A stretch of 22,325 nucleotides of DNA from Succinatimonas sp. UBA6849 (GCA_002449335.1 DKDL01000049.1:1-22325); one strand, 5' to 3'; positions 7,735 through 16,191 are shown, numbered from the stretch's first letter. A program made the numbers and translations. The notes: a model not told the origin generated them from the letters alone.

Positions 7735-8385
7735 ATGCGCTTTTTTATTGACACAGCAAATGTAGAAGACATTCGCAAGGCTAATGACTTAGGTGTTATT
7801 TGTGGTGTAACCACCAATCCATCTTTAATTGCTAAAGAAGGCTTGGATTTCAAAGAGGTTATTAAGGAAATTACTTCAATCGTTGATGGTCCTATTTCAG
7901 GTGAAGTTAAGCCTACAACCTTAGATTTTGAAGGTATGATGAAAGAAGCTCGTGAGATTGCAGCAATCCATCCAAACATGGTTGTTAAGATCCCTATGAC
8001 AGCTGAAGGTTTAAAGGCTTGCCATCAGTGTAAGAAAGAAGGCATCAAGACAAACATTACTTTAATCTTCTCAGCTAACCAGGCTCTATTAGCTGCACGT
8101 GCAGGTGCTACTTACGTTTCACCATTTATCGGTCGTTTAGACGATATTTCAGAAGACGGCTTAGACTTAATCCGTACTATTTCTGACATGTTCTCTATCA
8201 ACAATATCGATGCACAGATCATCTGCGCTTCAGTACGTAACCCAATCCACGTATTACAGTGCGCTCTGGCAGGTGCTGATATTGCTACTGTTCCTTACAA
8301 GGTTATCGAGACCATGATCCACCATCCATTAACCGATCAGGGTATCGCTAAATTCCAGGCTGACTACAAGAAAGTGTTTGGTTAA
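7735..8385 (+). CDS. tal: Transaldolase, small TalC/MipB type
   Basis: This is a 216-aa class I aldolase barrel of the transaldolase/fructose-6-phosphate aldolase family. D6 (FFIDTAN), GVTTNPSLIAKEG, the Schiff-base Lys K85 (VVKIPMT), and SPFIGRLDD are visible. In this family the residue at 131 separates activities: fructose-6-phosphate aldolases have Tyr, transaldolases Phe. Here it is F131, so I call transaldolase, transferring dihydroxyacetone between sedoheptulose 7-phosphate and glyceraldehyde 3-phosphate. This fits the transketolase gene just downstream. The ATG follows AAAGGAGATACC, a strong ribosome site. A terminator follows at once, so it is a single-gene unit. Databases often label such proteins fsa. 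Confidence 0.9.
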   Translation: MRFFIDTANVEDIRKANDLGVICGVTTNPSLIAKEGLDFKEVIKEITSIVDGPISGEVKPTTLDFEGMMKEAREIAAIHPNMVVKIPMTAEGLKACHQCKKEGIKTNITLIFSANQALLAARAGATYVSPFIGRLDDISEDGLDLIRTISDMFSINNIDAQIICASVRNPIHVLQCALAGADIATVPYKVIETMIHHPLTDQGIAKFQADYKKVFG

Positions 8386-8395
8386 TTAAACGAAG

Positions 8396-8421
8396 TGTCG
8401 ACCGCAAGGTCGACATTTTTT
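8396..8421 (+). terminator. Rho-independent terminator after transaldolase
   Basis: TGTCGACC and GGTCGACA close on a GCAA (GNRA) tetraloop and run into TTTTTT. It starts 11 nt past the stop. Confidence 0.92.
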
Positions 8422-8434
8422 GTTGCCTTTTTTG

Positions 8435-8463
8435 TTGTTTTAAGTCTGCTTGTTGGGTAAAAT
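8435..8463 (+). promoter_or_regulatory. Candidate sigma-70 promoter for the DUF945-like gene and tkt
   Basis: TTGTTT (8435-8440), a 17-nt spacer, then TAAAAT (8458-8463). It lies 33 nt before the ATG and just after the preceding terminator. It would drive both downstream genes, since no terminator separates them. Confidence 0.5.
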
Positions 8464-8496
8464 TAAGCCCACAATGAATAATTTAGGCTTTGATTA

Positions 8497-9726
8497 ATGA
8501 AGAAAAAGTTTGCAGCATGTTGTTTAGCTCTGATGGCTTTTATCCTTGGAGTGTGGATATCAGGTGTAACGATTGTTTCTTCGTACTCGCAAACAGGTAT
8601 GGAAGCGGCACTGCGACGGTGTAATAAACTTCTGTACAGTAAATTCCAGTCTGGAGTTTTTCTCTACAAAATTTCCCTAAGATATATACCAAAACAAAAA
8701 GATCTGTTTTCACAGAGAGGTTTTGTAGAGATAAGCTTTGCCGGAACAGATAAAGTTTATGATGTTCCTGTAAAAATCGATCATGGTTTTTTAACCATGG
8801 ATGCTGATTTTGATTTCAATAAGGTCATCGAGCGCCTTTTAGTAAGAAAGATGATCTTAGATGAAAAGAGTACCGCAAAAGGTAGAATGCATGTCCGTTT
8901 ACTGCCTTTTGCCATAAGCTTAGAAGCTGATGTAAAAGGTAAGTACACAAAATATGTAAAGGATTTGGGCGTTCTGAAAGATATTCATGGAATGACACCG
9001 GATCTTGATGTGCACTTTTTATTCAGTCGCAATTTTTTAAGACAGCTTTTGCTAGCTGTTGAATGCAGAAATCTGTATATCCCAGGTTTGAGCGCAGATA
9101 AGATTTTCTTTTTAAGCTCATACTCAGAAGGGGAAAGATTTCAGATCCCTAAGAACGCAAGACTGTATGCAAGTGGTCTTGTAATTGATGATGAGTTTTT
9201 AGGACAGTTAAAAAGTTTTGATGTAGAACTTAATGTTCCAAAAGTCCGTTCAACAGGTGACTTTGATGTTGACGTAGTCTCCATTGCTGATACCCGTTCA
9301 GGCGTTGGTATGGTGAAGGGAAAAATTAAGAATTTAAGTTCTTACCTGATGGCAAAGAAACTGAGATCTTGGACTGACGTTGTGTTAAATCCAAATTCTT
9401 TAAATAGTTTTACAAATAAGGACTATTTACGGGCAATTGTCAGTGAATCTTCGTTCGACGCTAATCAGGATACTGAGCGTGGCAAGTTAATTTATAGAGC
9501 CACTGCAAAAGGTGAGATTTTAGCTCCAAAGTCTGAAGATGGTATATCTAAGAATTTGGCATCAGTTAAAGGTAAATTTGATGTCAAGTTTGACCATATG
9601 AATGATTTTGGTCATGAGTTTGTCAAAAAAGTTGGTGGCAGAATGTTAGGAGAGGATAGAGATTCTCTTGTAACAGAAATTACCATCGACAAAGGCAAGC
9701 TTATTTTTAGTGGACAAGTTTTTTGA
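8497..9726 (+). CDS. Membrane-anchored DUF945 (YdgA)-like protein
   Basis: This 409-aa protein has one N-terminal membrane segment (basic MKKK, then hydrophobic through about residue 25) and a long polar remainder, so it is probably anchored in the inner membrane with its bulk in the periplasm. The alternating short beta-like segments, repeated DADFDF/DVDVVS-type strands and the closing KGKLIFSGQVF resemble DUF945/YdgA proteins, whose function is poorly known. I assign the family only tentatively. No enzymatic motif is visible. The ribosome site is weak (TTAGGC about 8 nt before the ATG) and lies in a small AAGCC...GGCTT inverted repeat. The gene ends 23 nt before tkt, so the two probably share a transcript. 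Confidence 0.7.
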   Translation: MKKKFAACCLALMAFILGVWISGVTIVSSYSQTGMEAALRRCNKLLYSKFQSGVFLYKISLRYIPKQKDLFSQRGFVEISFAGTDKVYDVPVKIDHGFLTMDADFDFNKVIERLLVRKMILDEKSTAKGRMHVRLLPFAISLEADVKGKYTKYVKDLGVLKDIHGMTPDLDVHFLFSRNFLRQLLLAVECRNLYIPGLSADKIFFLSSYSEGERFQIPKNARLYASGLVIDDEFLGQLKSFDVELNVPKVRSTGDFDVDVVSIADTRSGVGMVKGKIKNLSSYLMAKKLRSWTDVVLNPNSLNSFTNKDYLRAIVSESSFDANQDTERGKLIYRATAKGEILAPKSEDGISKNLASVKGKFDVKFDHMNDFGHEFVKKVGGRMLGEDRDSLVTEITIDKGKLIFSGQVF

Positions 9727-9749
9727 TTTCTTATTTCTGAGGAGTTTTT

Positions 9750-11750
9750 ATGGCAAATTACAGAGAGTTAGCTAATGCTCTACGTGCATTAAGCATGGAC
9801 GGTGTTCAGAAGGCTAAGTCAGGTCACCCTGGTGCACCTATGGGTATGGCTGATATGGCAGAGGCATTATGGAGAGGTTTCTTACACCATAATCCAAAGA
9901 ACCCTAACTGGGCAAACCGCGATCGTTTTGTACTGTCAAACGGTCACGCTTCAATGCTTATCTATTCTCTGCTTCACTTAACTGGCTATGATTTATCAAT
10001 CGATGATTTAAAGAACTTCCGTCAGTTAGGTTCTAAGACTCCAGGTCACCCAGAGCACGGTGAGGTTCCAGGTGTTGAGACTACCACAGGTCCTCTAGGC
10101 ATGGGTTTAGCTAATGCTGTTGGTATGGCAATGGCTGAACGTATGTTAGCTGGCGAATTCAACCGTGATGGTTTTGATATTGTTGACCATTACACCTACG
10201 TATTCATGGGTGATGGCTGCTTAATGGAAGGTATTTCTCATGAAGCATGCTCATTAGCAGGTACCTTAGGTTTAGGTAAACTGATTGCTTTATACGATTC
10301 AAACGGTATTTCAATTGACGGTTCTGTAAAGGGCTGGTTTGCTGATGATACCAAGAAGCGCTTTGAAGGCTACGGCTGGCAGGTAATCGAAGTTAAGAAT
10401 GGTAACGACGGTGAGCAGGTTCGTGCTGCTATCGAATTAGCTAAGGCTGATACTGATCGTCCATCAATCATTATTTGTCCTACTACCATCGGCTTTGGTT
10501 CTCCTAAGAAAGCTGGTACTGCAGCATCACACGGTGCTCCTTTAGGTGATGAAGAAATCGCTGCAACCAAGGCTGCTTTAGGTTGGAAGTATGGTCCATT
10601 TGAGATCCCTTCAGAGATCTACAAAGAGTGGGATGCTACTGAGAAGGGCGCTAAGTTAGAAGGCGACTGGAATTCATTATTTGCTAAATACAAGGCTCAG
10701 TACCCAGAGTTAGCTTCAGAGTTCGAGCGTCGTATTTCTGGTAAGTTACCAGTTGATTTCAAGGCAAAGGCAAAGGCTTGGGTTGATTCATTACAGCATA
10801 ATGAAGATCCTAAGGTTGCAACTCGTAAGGCAGGTCAGATTGCTCTTGACTTCTTCGGTTCATTATTACCAGAGTTAGTTGGCGGTTCAGCTGACTTAGC
10901 TCCATCAAACTTAACCATGAACAAAGAGTCTAAGGAAATCTTACCAGGTCACTTAGATGGTAACTACATCCACTGGGGTGTTCGTGAGTTCGCAATGTGC
11001 GCTGCTATGAACGGTATGCTGTTACATGGTGGCTTCCGTCCATATGGTGGTACCTTCTTAATCTTCTCAGACTATGCAAAGAATGCTCTGCGTATGGCTG
11101 CTTTAATGAAGATCCCTACATTATTCGTATTCACCCACGATTCTATCGGTGTTGGTGAGGATGGTCCTACCCACGAGCCTATCGAGCAGATCGCTTCATT
11201 ACGTGTTCTGCCAAACTTCGATGAGTGGCGTCCTTGTGATATGGTTGAGTCAGGTGCTGCATGGGCAAATATGATTGAGCGTCAGGATGGCCCTAGCGCA
11301 ATCATTCTGTCACGTCAGACCTTAGAGCAGATGCCTCGTACTCAGGAGCAGGTTGATAACATTGCTAAGGGCGGTTACGTATTAAAGGATTGCGATGGCA
11401 CTCCAGATGTAATCTTAATGGCAACAGGTTCTGAGGTTGCTTTAGCATTCCATGCAGCTGAAGAGTTAGCAAAGGAAGGCAAGAAGGCTCGTGTTGTTTC
11501 TATGCCAAGCACCGACGTATTTGACCGTCAGTCAGATGAGTACAAAGAGTCAGTTCTTCCAAAGGCTGTTCGTGCTCGTGTTGCTGTTGAAGCTGCTATG
11601 TCAACAACCTGGTTCAAGTATGTTGGCTTAGATGGTACAACCGTATGCTTAGATCACTACGGTGCATCAGCTCCTGCTGCTCAGCTGTTCAAGAAGTATG
11701 GCTTCACTGTTGAGAACGTAGTTGCTGCTGCTAAGAAAGTTATCAAGTAA
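9750..11750 (+). CDS. tkt: Transketolase
   Basis: Transketolase moves two-carbon units between ketose and aldose phosphates using thiamine diphosphate; with the transaldolase upstream it completes the non-oxidative pentose phosphate pathway. The 666 aa match E. coli TktA (663). Visible features are H26 in KSGHPGAPMG, H66 in SNGHASML, the thiamine-binding GDGCLMEGISHEA...DSNGISIDG motif, VREFAMCAAMNG (with the Glu that activates the cofactor) and FTHDSIGVGEDGPTHEPIEQ. The ATG follows TGAGGAG. Codon choice is very uniform (Leu mostly TTA, Arg mostly CGT), as expected of a highly expressed gene; pgk and fba share it. Confidence 0.97.
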   Translation: MANYRELANALRALSMDGVQKAKSGHPGAPMGMADMAEALWRGFLHHNPKNPNWANRDRFVLSNGHASMLIYSLLHLTGYDLSIDDLKNFRQLGSKTPGHPEHGEVPGVETTTGPLGMGLANAVGMAMAERMLAGEFNRDGFDIVDHYTYVFMGDGCLMEGISHEACSLAGTLGLGKLIALYDSNGISIDGSVKGWFADDTKKRFEGYGWQVIEVKNGNDGEQVRAAIELAKADTDRPSIIICPTTIGFGSPKKAGTAASHGAPLGDEEIAATKAALGWKYGPFEIPSEIYKEWDATEKGAKLEGDWNSLFAKYKAQYPELASEFERRISGKLPVDFKAKAKAWVDSLQHNEDPKVATRKAGQIALDFFGSLLPELVGGSADLAPSNLTMNKESKEILPGHLDGNYIHWGVREFAMCAAMNGMLLHGGFRPYGGTFLIFSDYAKNALRMAALMKIPTLFVFTHDSIGVGEDGPTHEPIEQIASLRVLPNFDEWRPCDMVESGAAWANMIERQDGPSAIILSRQTLEQMPRTQEQVDNIAKGGYVLKDCDGTPDVILMATGSEVALAFHAAEELAKEGKKARVVSMPSTDVFDRQSDEYKESVLPKAVRARVAVEAAMSTTWFKYVGLDGTTVCLDHYGASAPAAQLFKKYGFTVENVVAAAKKVIK

Positions 11751-11783
11751 TAATTGATGCTTTTAAAAGTAAACTAGATTAAT

Positions 11784-11820
11784 AAAGGCTGGTAACCACG
11801 AAAGTGGGCCGGCCTTTTTT
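11784..11820 (+). terminator. Rho-independent terminator after tkt
   Basis: The outer stem AAAGGCTGG / CCGGCCTTT (one G-U) encloses an inner CCAC-GAAA-GTGG tetraloop hairpin and runs into TTTTTT. It begins about 33 nt after the stop. Confidence 0.92.
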
Positions 11821-12051
11821 ATGCGCAAAATTTAACCTAAAAATGTTTATATTTTTGCACTGTGGCGATTTGCTTTTTACATAAGGCACAATCATAAAAT
11901 GTACCTTAAAAACACATGTTGAAAATATGTTTCAAAATTACCAAAAAATGACGGTAAAAATTGAAAAGTTTTAAACATGTGCTAAAATTATGAGTTGTTA
12001 AAAGCTTAGTTTAAGTCTAACAAAGACGATTTTATAAGAGGAAAACGAACT
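11821..12051. other. Spacer upstream of pgk
   Basis: Non-coding and AT-rich. It holds the pgk promoter (11961-11988) and an inverted pair, CACATGTT (11913-11920) and AACATGTG (11974-11981), of which the second copy lies in the promoter spacer. Nothing else is recognised. Confidence 0.5.
11961..11988 (+). promoter_or_regulatory. pgk sigma-70 promoter
   Basis: TTGAAA (11961-11966), a 16-nt spacer and TAAAAT (11983-11988). The ATG is 64 nt further on, giving a leader of about 57 nt. Confidence 0.6.
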
Positions 12052-13218
12052 ATGGCAATTTTAAAGATGGCCGACCTTGATTTAAAGGGCAAGCGTGTAC
12101 TTATTCGTGCAGATCTTAACGTACCTTTAAAGGATGGCAAGGTTGCATCAGACAAGCGTATTATGGCTACATTACCTACAATTAAGTTAGCTCTTGAGAA
12201 GGGCGCTAAGGTAATGGTAATTTCTCACTTAGGCCGTCCAGAGGAAGGCGTTTATGCTGAGGAGTTCTCATTAAAGCCTGTTGCAGATTACATTGCAACC
12301 AAGCTTAATGGTGTAAAAGTTCGTTTAGAGAAAGATTACTTAAACGGCGTTGAAGTTAACGAAGGTGAAGTAGTTGTTCTTGAGAACTGCCGTTTCAACA
12401 AGGGTGAGAAGAAGAACGCTGAAGACCTATCAAAGAAATATGCTGCATTATGCGACGTATTCGTAATGGATGCTTTCGGTACTGCTCACCGTGCACAGGC
12501 TACAACTTACGGTGTAGCTCAGTTTGCTCCAGTAGCATGTGCAGGTCCTCTATTAGCTGCTGAGTTAGAAGCTTTAGGTAAGGCAATGGATAATCCAGCT
12601 CGTCCTATGGTTGCTATCGTTGGTGGTTCTAAGGTTTCAACCAAGTTACCTGTATTAAACAGCCTATTAAAGGTTTGCGATCAGTTAATCGTTGGTGGTG
12701 GTATTGCTAACACCTTCATCGCAGCTGCAGGTCACAAAGTTGGTAAGTCACTATGCGAGAATGACTTAATCGATACTGCTAAAGAATTAGCTTCAAAGAC
12801 TCACATTCCTGAGTTCGTTGACGTAGTAGTTGGTAAAGAGTTCGATGAGAAGACCCCAGCTGTTACTAAGGACTTAAAGGATGTTGCTGACGACGATATG
12901 ATCTTCGACTTAGGCCCTAAGTCAATGGCTAACATCAACGAAGTTATCAAGAACGCAAAGACCATCCTATGGAATGGCCCAGTTGGTGTATTCGAGTTCG
13001 ATCAGTTCGCTGCTGGTACTAAGTCAATGGCTGATGCTATTGCTAACTCAGATGCTTTCTCAGTTGCAGGTGGTGGTGATACCATCAACTCAATCCAGAA
13101 GTTCGGTGTAACTGACAAGATTTCTTACATCTCTACTGGTGGTGGTGCTTTCCTTGAGTTCGTTGAGGGTAAGAAGTTACCAGCTGTTGAGATCCTAGAG
13201 AAGAGAGCAGCAGAATAA
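12052..13218 (+). CDS. pgk: Phosphoglycerate kinase
   Basis: Pgk interconverts 1,3-bisphosphoglycerate plus ADP and 3-phosphoglycerate plus ATP. The 388 aa match E. coli (387). Visible are RADLNVPLKDG (substrate-binding Asp/Asn), ISHLGRPE, ENCRFNKGEKKN, the hinge-region VGGSKVSTK, ILWNGPVGVFEF and the nucleotide-loop ISTGGGAFLEF near the C-terminus. GAGGAAAAC precedes the ATG. The fructose-bisphosphate aldolase gene follows 85 nt downstream across a hairpin. In E. coli pgk and fbaA are also neighbours; the epd gene that precedes them there is missing here and transketolase takes that place. Confidence 0.97.
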   Translation: MAILKMADLDLKGKRVLIRADLNVPLKDGKVASDKRIMATLPTIKLALEKGAKVMVISHLGRPEEGVYAEEFSLKPVADYIATKLNGVKVRLEKDYLNGVEVNEGEVVVLENCRFNKGEKKNAEDLSKKYAALCDVFVMDAFGTAHRAQATTYGVAQFAPVACAGPLLAAELEALGKAMDNPARPMVAIVGGSKVSTKLPVLNSLLKVCDQLIVGGGIANTFIAAAGHKVGKSLCENDLIDTAKELASKTHIPEFVDVVVGKEFDEKTPAVTKDLKDVADDDMIFDLGPKSMANINEVIKNAKTILWNGPVGVFEFDQFAAGTKSMADAIANSDAFSVAGGGDTINSIQKFGVTDKISYISTGGGAFLEFVEGKKLPAVEILEKRAAE

Positions 13219-13226
13219 TTGCTCAT

Positions 13227-13270
13227 AAATGCCAGCCATAAGTTGCTGGCATTTAAATTTAGATTTTTTT
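13227..13270 (+). terminator. Intercistronic hairpin between pgk and fba
   Basis: AAATGCCAGC (13227-13236) and GCTGGCATTT (13245-13254) are perfect complements around an 8-nt loop. A T-run follows only after about 9 nt (13264-13270). It looks like a leaky terminator or mRNA-processing hairpin that would set pgk and fba levels separately. Confidence 0.6.
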
Positions 13271-13303
13271 AATTCATATTTTAATTTACAGGTAGATAAT
13301 CTT

Positions 13304-14398
13304 ATGACTAAGATTCTTGATATTGTAAAGCCAGGTGTTGTTACCGGTGAGAATTTACAGAAGTTATTCGCTTTTGCTCGTGAGAATGGTTTCGCATTCC
13401 CTTCAGTAAACTGCGTTGGTACTGATTCAATCAATGCTGTTATCGAAGCAGGTGCAAAGGCTAAGTCACCAGTAATGGTACAGTTCTCAAACGGTGGTGC
13501 ATCATTCATCGCTGGTAAGGGCATCAAAGTTGACCGTCCACAGGGCGCAGCTATTTTAGGTGCTATTTCAGGCGCTTTACACGCACGTAATGTTGCTGAG
13601 TACTACGGTGTTCCTGTAGTAGTTCACACTGACCACTGTGCTAAGAAGTTACTTCCATGGATCGACGGTCTATTAGACGCTGGTGAAAAGTACTACGCAG
13701 AGCACGGTGAGCCATTATTCTCATCACACATGATCGACTTATCAGAAGAGTCATTAAAGGATAACGTTGCTCTTTGCTGCAAGTACTTAGAGCGTATGTC
13801 AAAGATCGGCATGACTCTAGAGTTAGAGTTAGGCTGCACCGGTGGTGAGGAAGATGGTGTTGATAACTCAGATAAGGACGAGTCAGCATTATATACTCAG
13901 CCAGAAGACGTAGCATATGCATATGAGGAGTTATCAAAGATTTCTCCTAACTTCACTATCGCAGCTTCATTCGGTAACGTACACGGTGTTTACAAGCCAG
14001 GTAACGTTAAGTTAAAGCCTACCATCTTACGTGATTCACAGAAGTACGTTCACGAGAAGTTCAACACTCCTACCGACAAGCCAATCAACCTAGTATTCCA
14101 CGGTGGTTCAGGTTCAACCGAGCAGGAAATCCGTGAGTCAGTATCATACGGTGTTATCAAGATGAACATCGATACTGATACTCAGTGGGCAACTTGGGAT
14201 GGTATCTTAGAGTACTACAAGGCTAACGAGAACCGTTTACAGGCTCAGTTAGGCGACGGTACCGATCCAGATGTTCCTAACAAGAAGTTCTATGACCCAC
14301 GTGTTTGGTTACGTAAGGGCCAGGAGTCTATGATCACTCGTCTACAGGAAGCTTTTGACCGTTTAGGTTCAGCAGGTTCTTTAGAGAAGGATTTCTAA
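13304..14398 (+). CDS. fbaA: Class II fructose-bisphosphate aldolase
   Basis: FbaA is a zinc-dependent aldolase joining dihydroxyacetone phosphate and glyceraldehyde 3-phosphate. The 364 aa match the FbaA subfamily (E. coli 359). VHTDHCAKKLLPW carries the catalytic Asp and a zinc His; LELELGCTGGEEDG, ASFGNVHGVYKPGN (zinc His) and VFHGGSGST complete the signature, followed by VKMNIDTDTQWA with one Val-to-Ile change. The start is the ATG at 13304, which gives MTKILDIVKPGVVTGE as in homologues. An in-frame ATG at 13229 would read through the pgk-fba hairpin and add a tail no homologue has. AGGT precedes the chosen ATG. Codon bias is very strong. Confidence 0.96.
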   Translation: MTKILDIVKPGVVTGENLQKLFAFARENGFAFPSVNCVGTDSINAVIEAGAKAKSPVMVQFSNGGASFIAGKGIKVDRPQGAAILGAISGALHARNVAEYYGVPVVVHTDHCAKKLLPWIDGLLDAGEKYYAEHGEPLFSSHMIDLSEESLKDNVALCCKYLERMSKIGMTLELELGCTGGEEDGVDNSDKDESALYTQPEDVAYAYEELSKISPNFTIAASFGNVHGVYKPGNVKLKPTILRDSQKYVHEKFNTPTDKPINLVFHGGSGSTEQEIRESVSYGVIKMNIDTDTQWATWDGILEYYKANENRLQAQLGDGTDPDVPNKKFYDPRVWLRKGQESMITRLQEAFDRLGSAGSLEKDF

Positions 14399-14429
14399 TT
14401 AACTCTATCTGATTTAATTAGGTAAAATT

Positions 14430-14455
14430 AAGCCCCGCAACAGCGGGGCTTTTTC
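14430..14455 (+). terminator. Rho-independent terminator after fbaA
   Basis: AAGCCCCGC and GCGGGGCTT close on AACA and run into TTTTT. It begins 31 nt past the stop. Confidence 0.93.
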
Positions 14456-14491
14456 GTGCTATGAAACGAGACAAGAAAATCTGAAGGTAAT

Positions 14492-14517
14492 AAAAAAGGC
14501 AGCTTCGGCTGCCTTTT
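14492..14517 (-). terminator. Rho-independent terminator after fliD
   Basis: AAAAGGCAGC (14494-14503) and GCTGCCTTTT (14508-14517) form a 10-bp stem. On the minus strand the loop is CGAA and the stem continues into TTTTTTA, so it ends the fliD transcript. It may also back up fbaA termination. Confidence 0.9.
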
Positions 14518-14532
14518 CCTCCCTGAAAGCTA

Positions 14533-16041
14533 TTAGCTTCCAAGAATTGATGAAATGTATGATAGAGAAGTATTGTAGCTTGACATCAATGAGTCAAGGT
14601 TACCGTACTTAGTACGTAATGAAGCTTCATACTTTTCAAGTTTCTCTTCATTATCACTAATCTTCTGTTCCCAATCATCGATCTCGCTTTGTACTTCATC
14701 AATACGGTCAGATAAGATACCACCAGTCTGAGTGTAATCATTTACATAATCAGATAACTGCTTGATTAAGCCATCGTCCTCATCAGTAAACAAGCTCACA
14801 ACAGAGTTAAAGGAGTTATCAATTGACTTCTTGAAAGCATCAGAATCAAGTGACAGGGTACCATCCTTGTTGTACTCTAGACCGCAGTCAAAGATTGATT
14901 TACCAGTATTCTCCTTGGTAAATCTTACAACCATGGTCTGTAAGGTATTCTGAATTGACTTTAACTGAGAGTCACCAGCCAAGTCACCACCATCGTACTG
15001 ATTCTCACCGTCTGAATAAGAATTTCTCTTATACAGCTTATCCATTGATGACATCAGGGTATTGTAGGCATCAACGAATTCCTGCATCTTATTCTTAGCA
15101 GCATCTTCGTCTGTTGAAACATCAACGTTGTAGGTTGTGAAGTTTCCGTTTGAATCTTTGGTTAACTGACTTACAGTGATGCTTAAACCTGATACCTGGT
15201 TGTCATCAAACTTATTGGTATGACTTGTAACCTTATGACCATCAACCTCGATCCAAGCATCTTTACCTTCCTGATAAGACCACTTAGAGCCAGATGCTGA
15301 TACCTTGTGCTCCATACCGTTGTCATCAGTTTCGGTAGTAGTTTCTGCACTAGGATCGAAATTAAATACATTTAATGAGTCATGATCAGCAGTATCTGTA
15401 GACTCTGTAGTGATCTTAAGATTAGAGGTATCTTTACCGGTTGAGCCAGAGGTGATTGATAAAGAATAACCGTCTTCAGTCTTAATTAAACCTACGTTTA
15501 AGTCATAATCGTTCTGATTGATACGCTTACGAATTAACTCTAAGGTATCACCTTCCTGAATATCAACAGAGAAAGTTCTCTCACGAGTCTGCTCAATACC
15601 ATCTTCATCTTTATAGGTCTCTGGACCTAAATCGATGGTGATCTTGCCTGCTGAGAAGCTGTTCTTAAATCCGTCAGCATTCTTAAACTGCTGAGTAACA
15701 GACTCTGCTTTAGCTAACTGAGTTACAGCTAAATCAAAGTTGGTATTAGAACAGTCTGATTCACCTGTTACGGTAAAACATGTATTGTCTTTATTCTGAG
15801 TTGTAGTGATAGCATGAGTATTCATCGAATTCTTTTTGGTCAGCTTATCACAAGCATCTTTAAAGGTGCTCATAGCACTCTTTAAAGTATTAAGACCGTC
15901 TCTTTCGATCTCAGCTTCACCTTTACGAGTAGTAGTACGTTTCTCGTACTGCTGTCTTTTTGCAGATACTGACGCAGAAATGATGCTTTCAAAGTCTGTG
16001 CCTGAACCTACACCAGAACTGGTAATTGTTGATGATGACAT
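14533..16041 (-). CDS. fliD: Flagellar hook-associated protein 2 (filament cap)
   Basis: FliD caps the growing flagellar filament and folds exported flagellin. The 502-aa product has the N-terminal GVGSGTDFESIISASVSAKR segment followed by a charged helical stretch (FliD_N), Ser/Thr/Asp-rich middle domains, and the FliD_C pattern: LQTMVVRFTKENTGKSIFDCG, LSLDSDAFKKSID, then GILSDRIDEVQSEIDDWEQK and a terminal coiled coil. There is no signal peptide, as expected for a flagellar type III export substrate. No fliS, fliC or other flagellar gene is nearby, so it stands alone between fbaA and lysC, with its own sigma-28 promoter and terminator. GAGGTTC precedes the ATG. Confidence 0.9.
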   Translation of the reverse strand: MSSSTITSSGVGSGTDFESIISASVSAKRQQYEKRTTTRKGEAEIERDGLNTLKSAMSTFKDACDKLTKKNSMNTHAITTTQNKDNTCFTVTGESDCSNTNFDLAVTQLAKAESVTQQFKNADGFKNSFSAGKITIDLGPETYKDEDGIEQTRERTFSVDIQEGDTLELIRKRINQNDYDLNVGLIKTEDGYSLSITSGSTGKDTSNLKITTESTDTADHDSLNVFNFDPSAETTTETDDNGMEHKVSASGSKWSYQEGKDAWIEVDGHKVTSHTNKFDDNQVSGLSITVSQLTKDSNGNFTTYNVDVSTDEDAAKNKMQEFVDAYNTLMSSMDKLYKRNSYSDGENQYDGGDLAGDSQLKSIQNTLQTMVVRFTKENTGKSIFDCGLEYNKDGTLSLDSDAFKKSIDNSFNSVVSLFTDEDDGLIKQLSDYVNDYTQTGGILSDRIDEVQSEIDDWEQKISDNEEKLEKYEASLRTKYGNLDSLMSSYNTSLSYISSILGS

Positions 16042-16101
16042 TTTTGAACCTCTAAATTAACCTACTTTTATTATAGGCTAAACGCCCACCTCTATAACCT
16101 T

Positions 16102-16128
16102 ATAACGGCACTGGGGAGTGTAACTTTA
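16102..16128 (-). promoter_or_regulatory. Sigma-28 (FliA) promoter of fliD
   Basis: On the minus strand, TAAA (16128-16125), exactly 15 nt, then GCCGTTAT (16109-16102). The FliA consensus is TAAA-N15-GCCGATAA. It is 61 nt before the fliD ATG, giving a leader of about 50 nt. A separate minus-strand TATAAT (16075-16070) lies closer to the gene but lacks a good -35. Confidence 0.85.
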
Positions 16129-16163
16129 ATCTTTAGAGAGAAAATTTTGAATATTTAAGAATA

Positions 16164-16191
16164 CATCTCTCACATTAGAATGTGAGAGATG
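16164..16191. repeat. Perfect 13-bp inverted repeat between lysC and fliD
   Basis: CATCTCTCACATT (16164-16176) and AATGTGAGAGATG (16179-16191) are exact complements with a 2-nt centre. It lies 24 nt beyond the lysC stop and 36 nt upstream of the fliD -35. No T-run follows on either strand, so it is either a U-less lysC 3' hairpin or a protein-binding dyad. Confidence 0.6.

Noticed and set aside
13229..13303. Extended N-terminus of FbaA from ATG 13229
   Set aside because: It would be encoded by the pgk-fba hairpin, and homologues start at MTKILD-like sequence from 13304.
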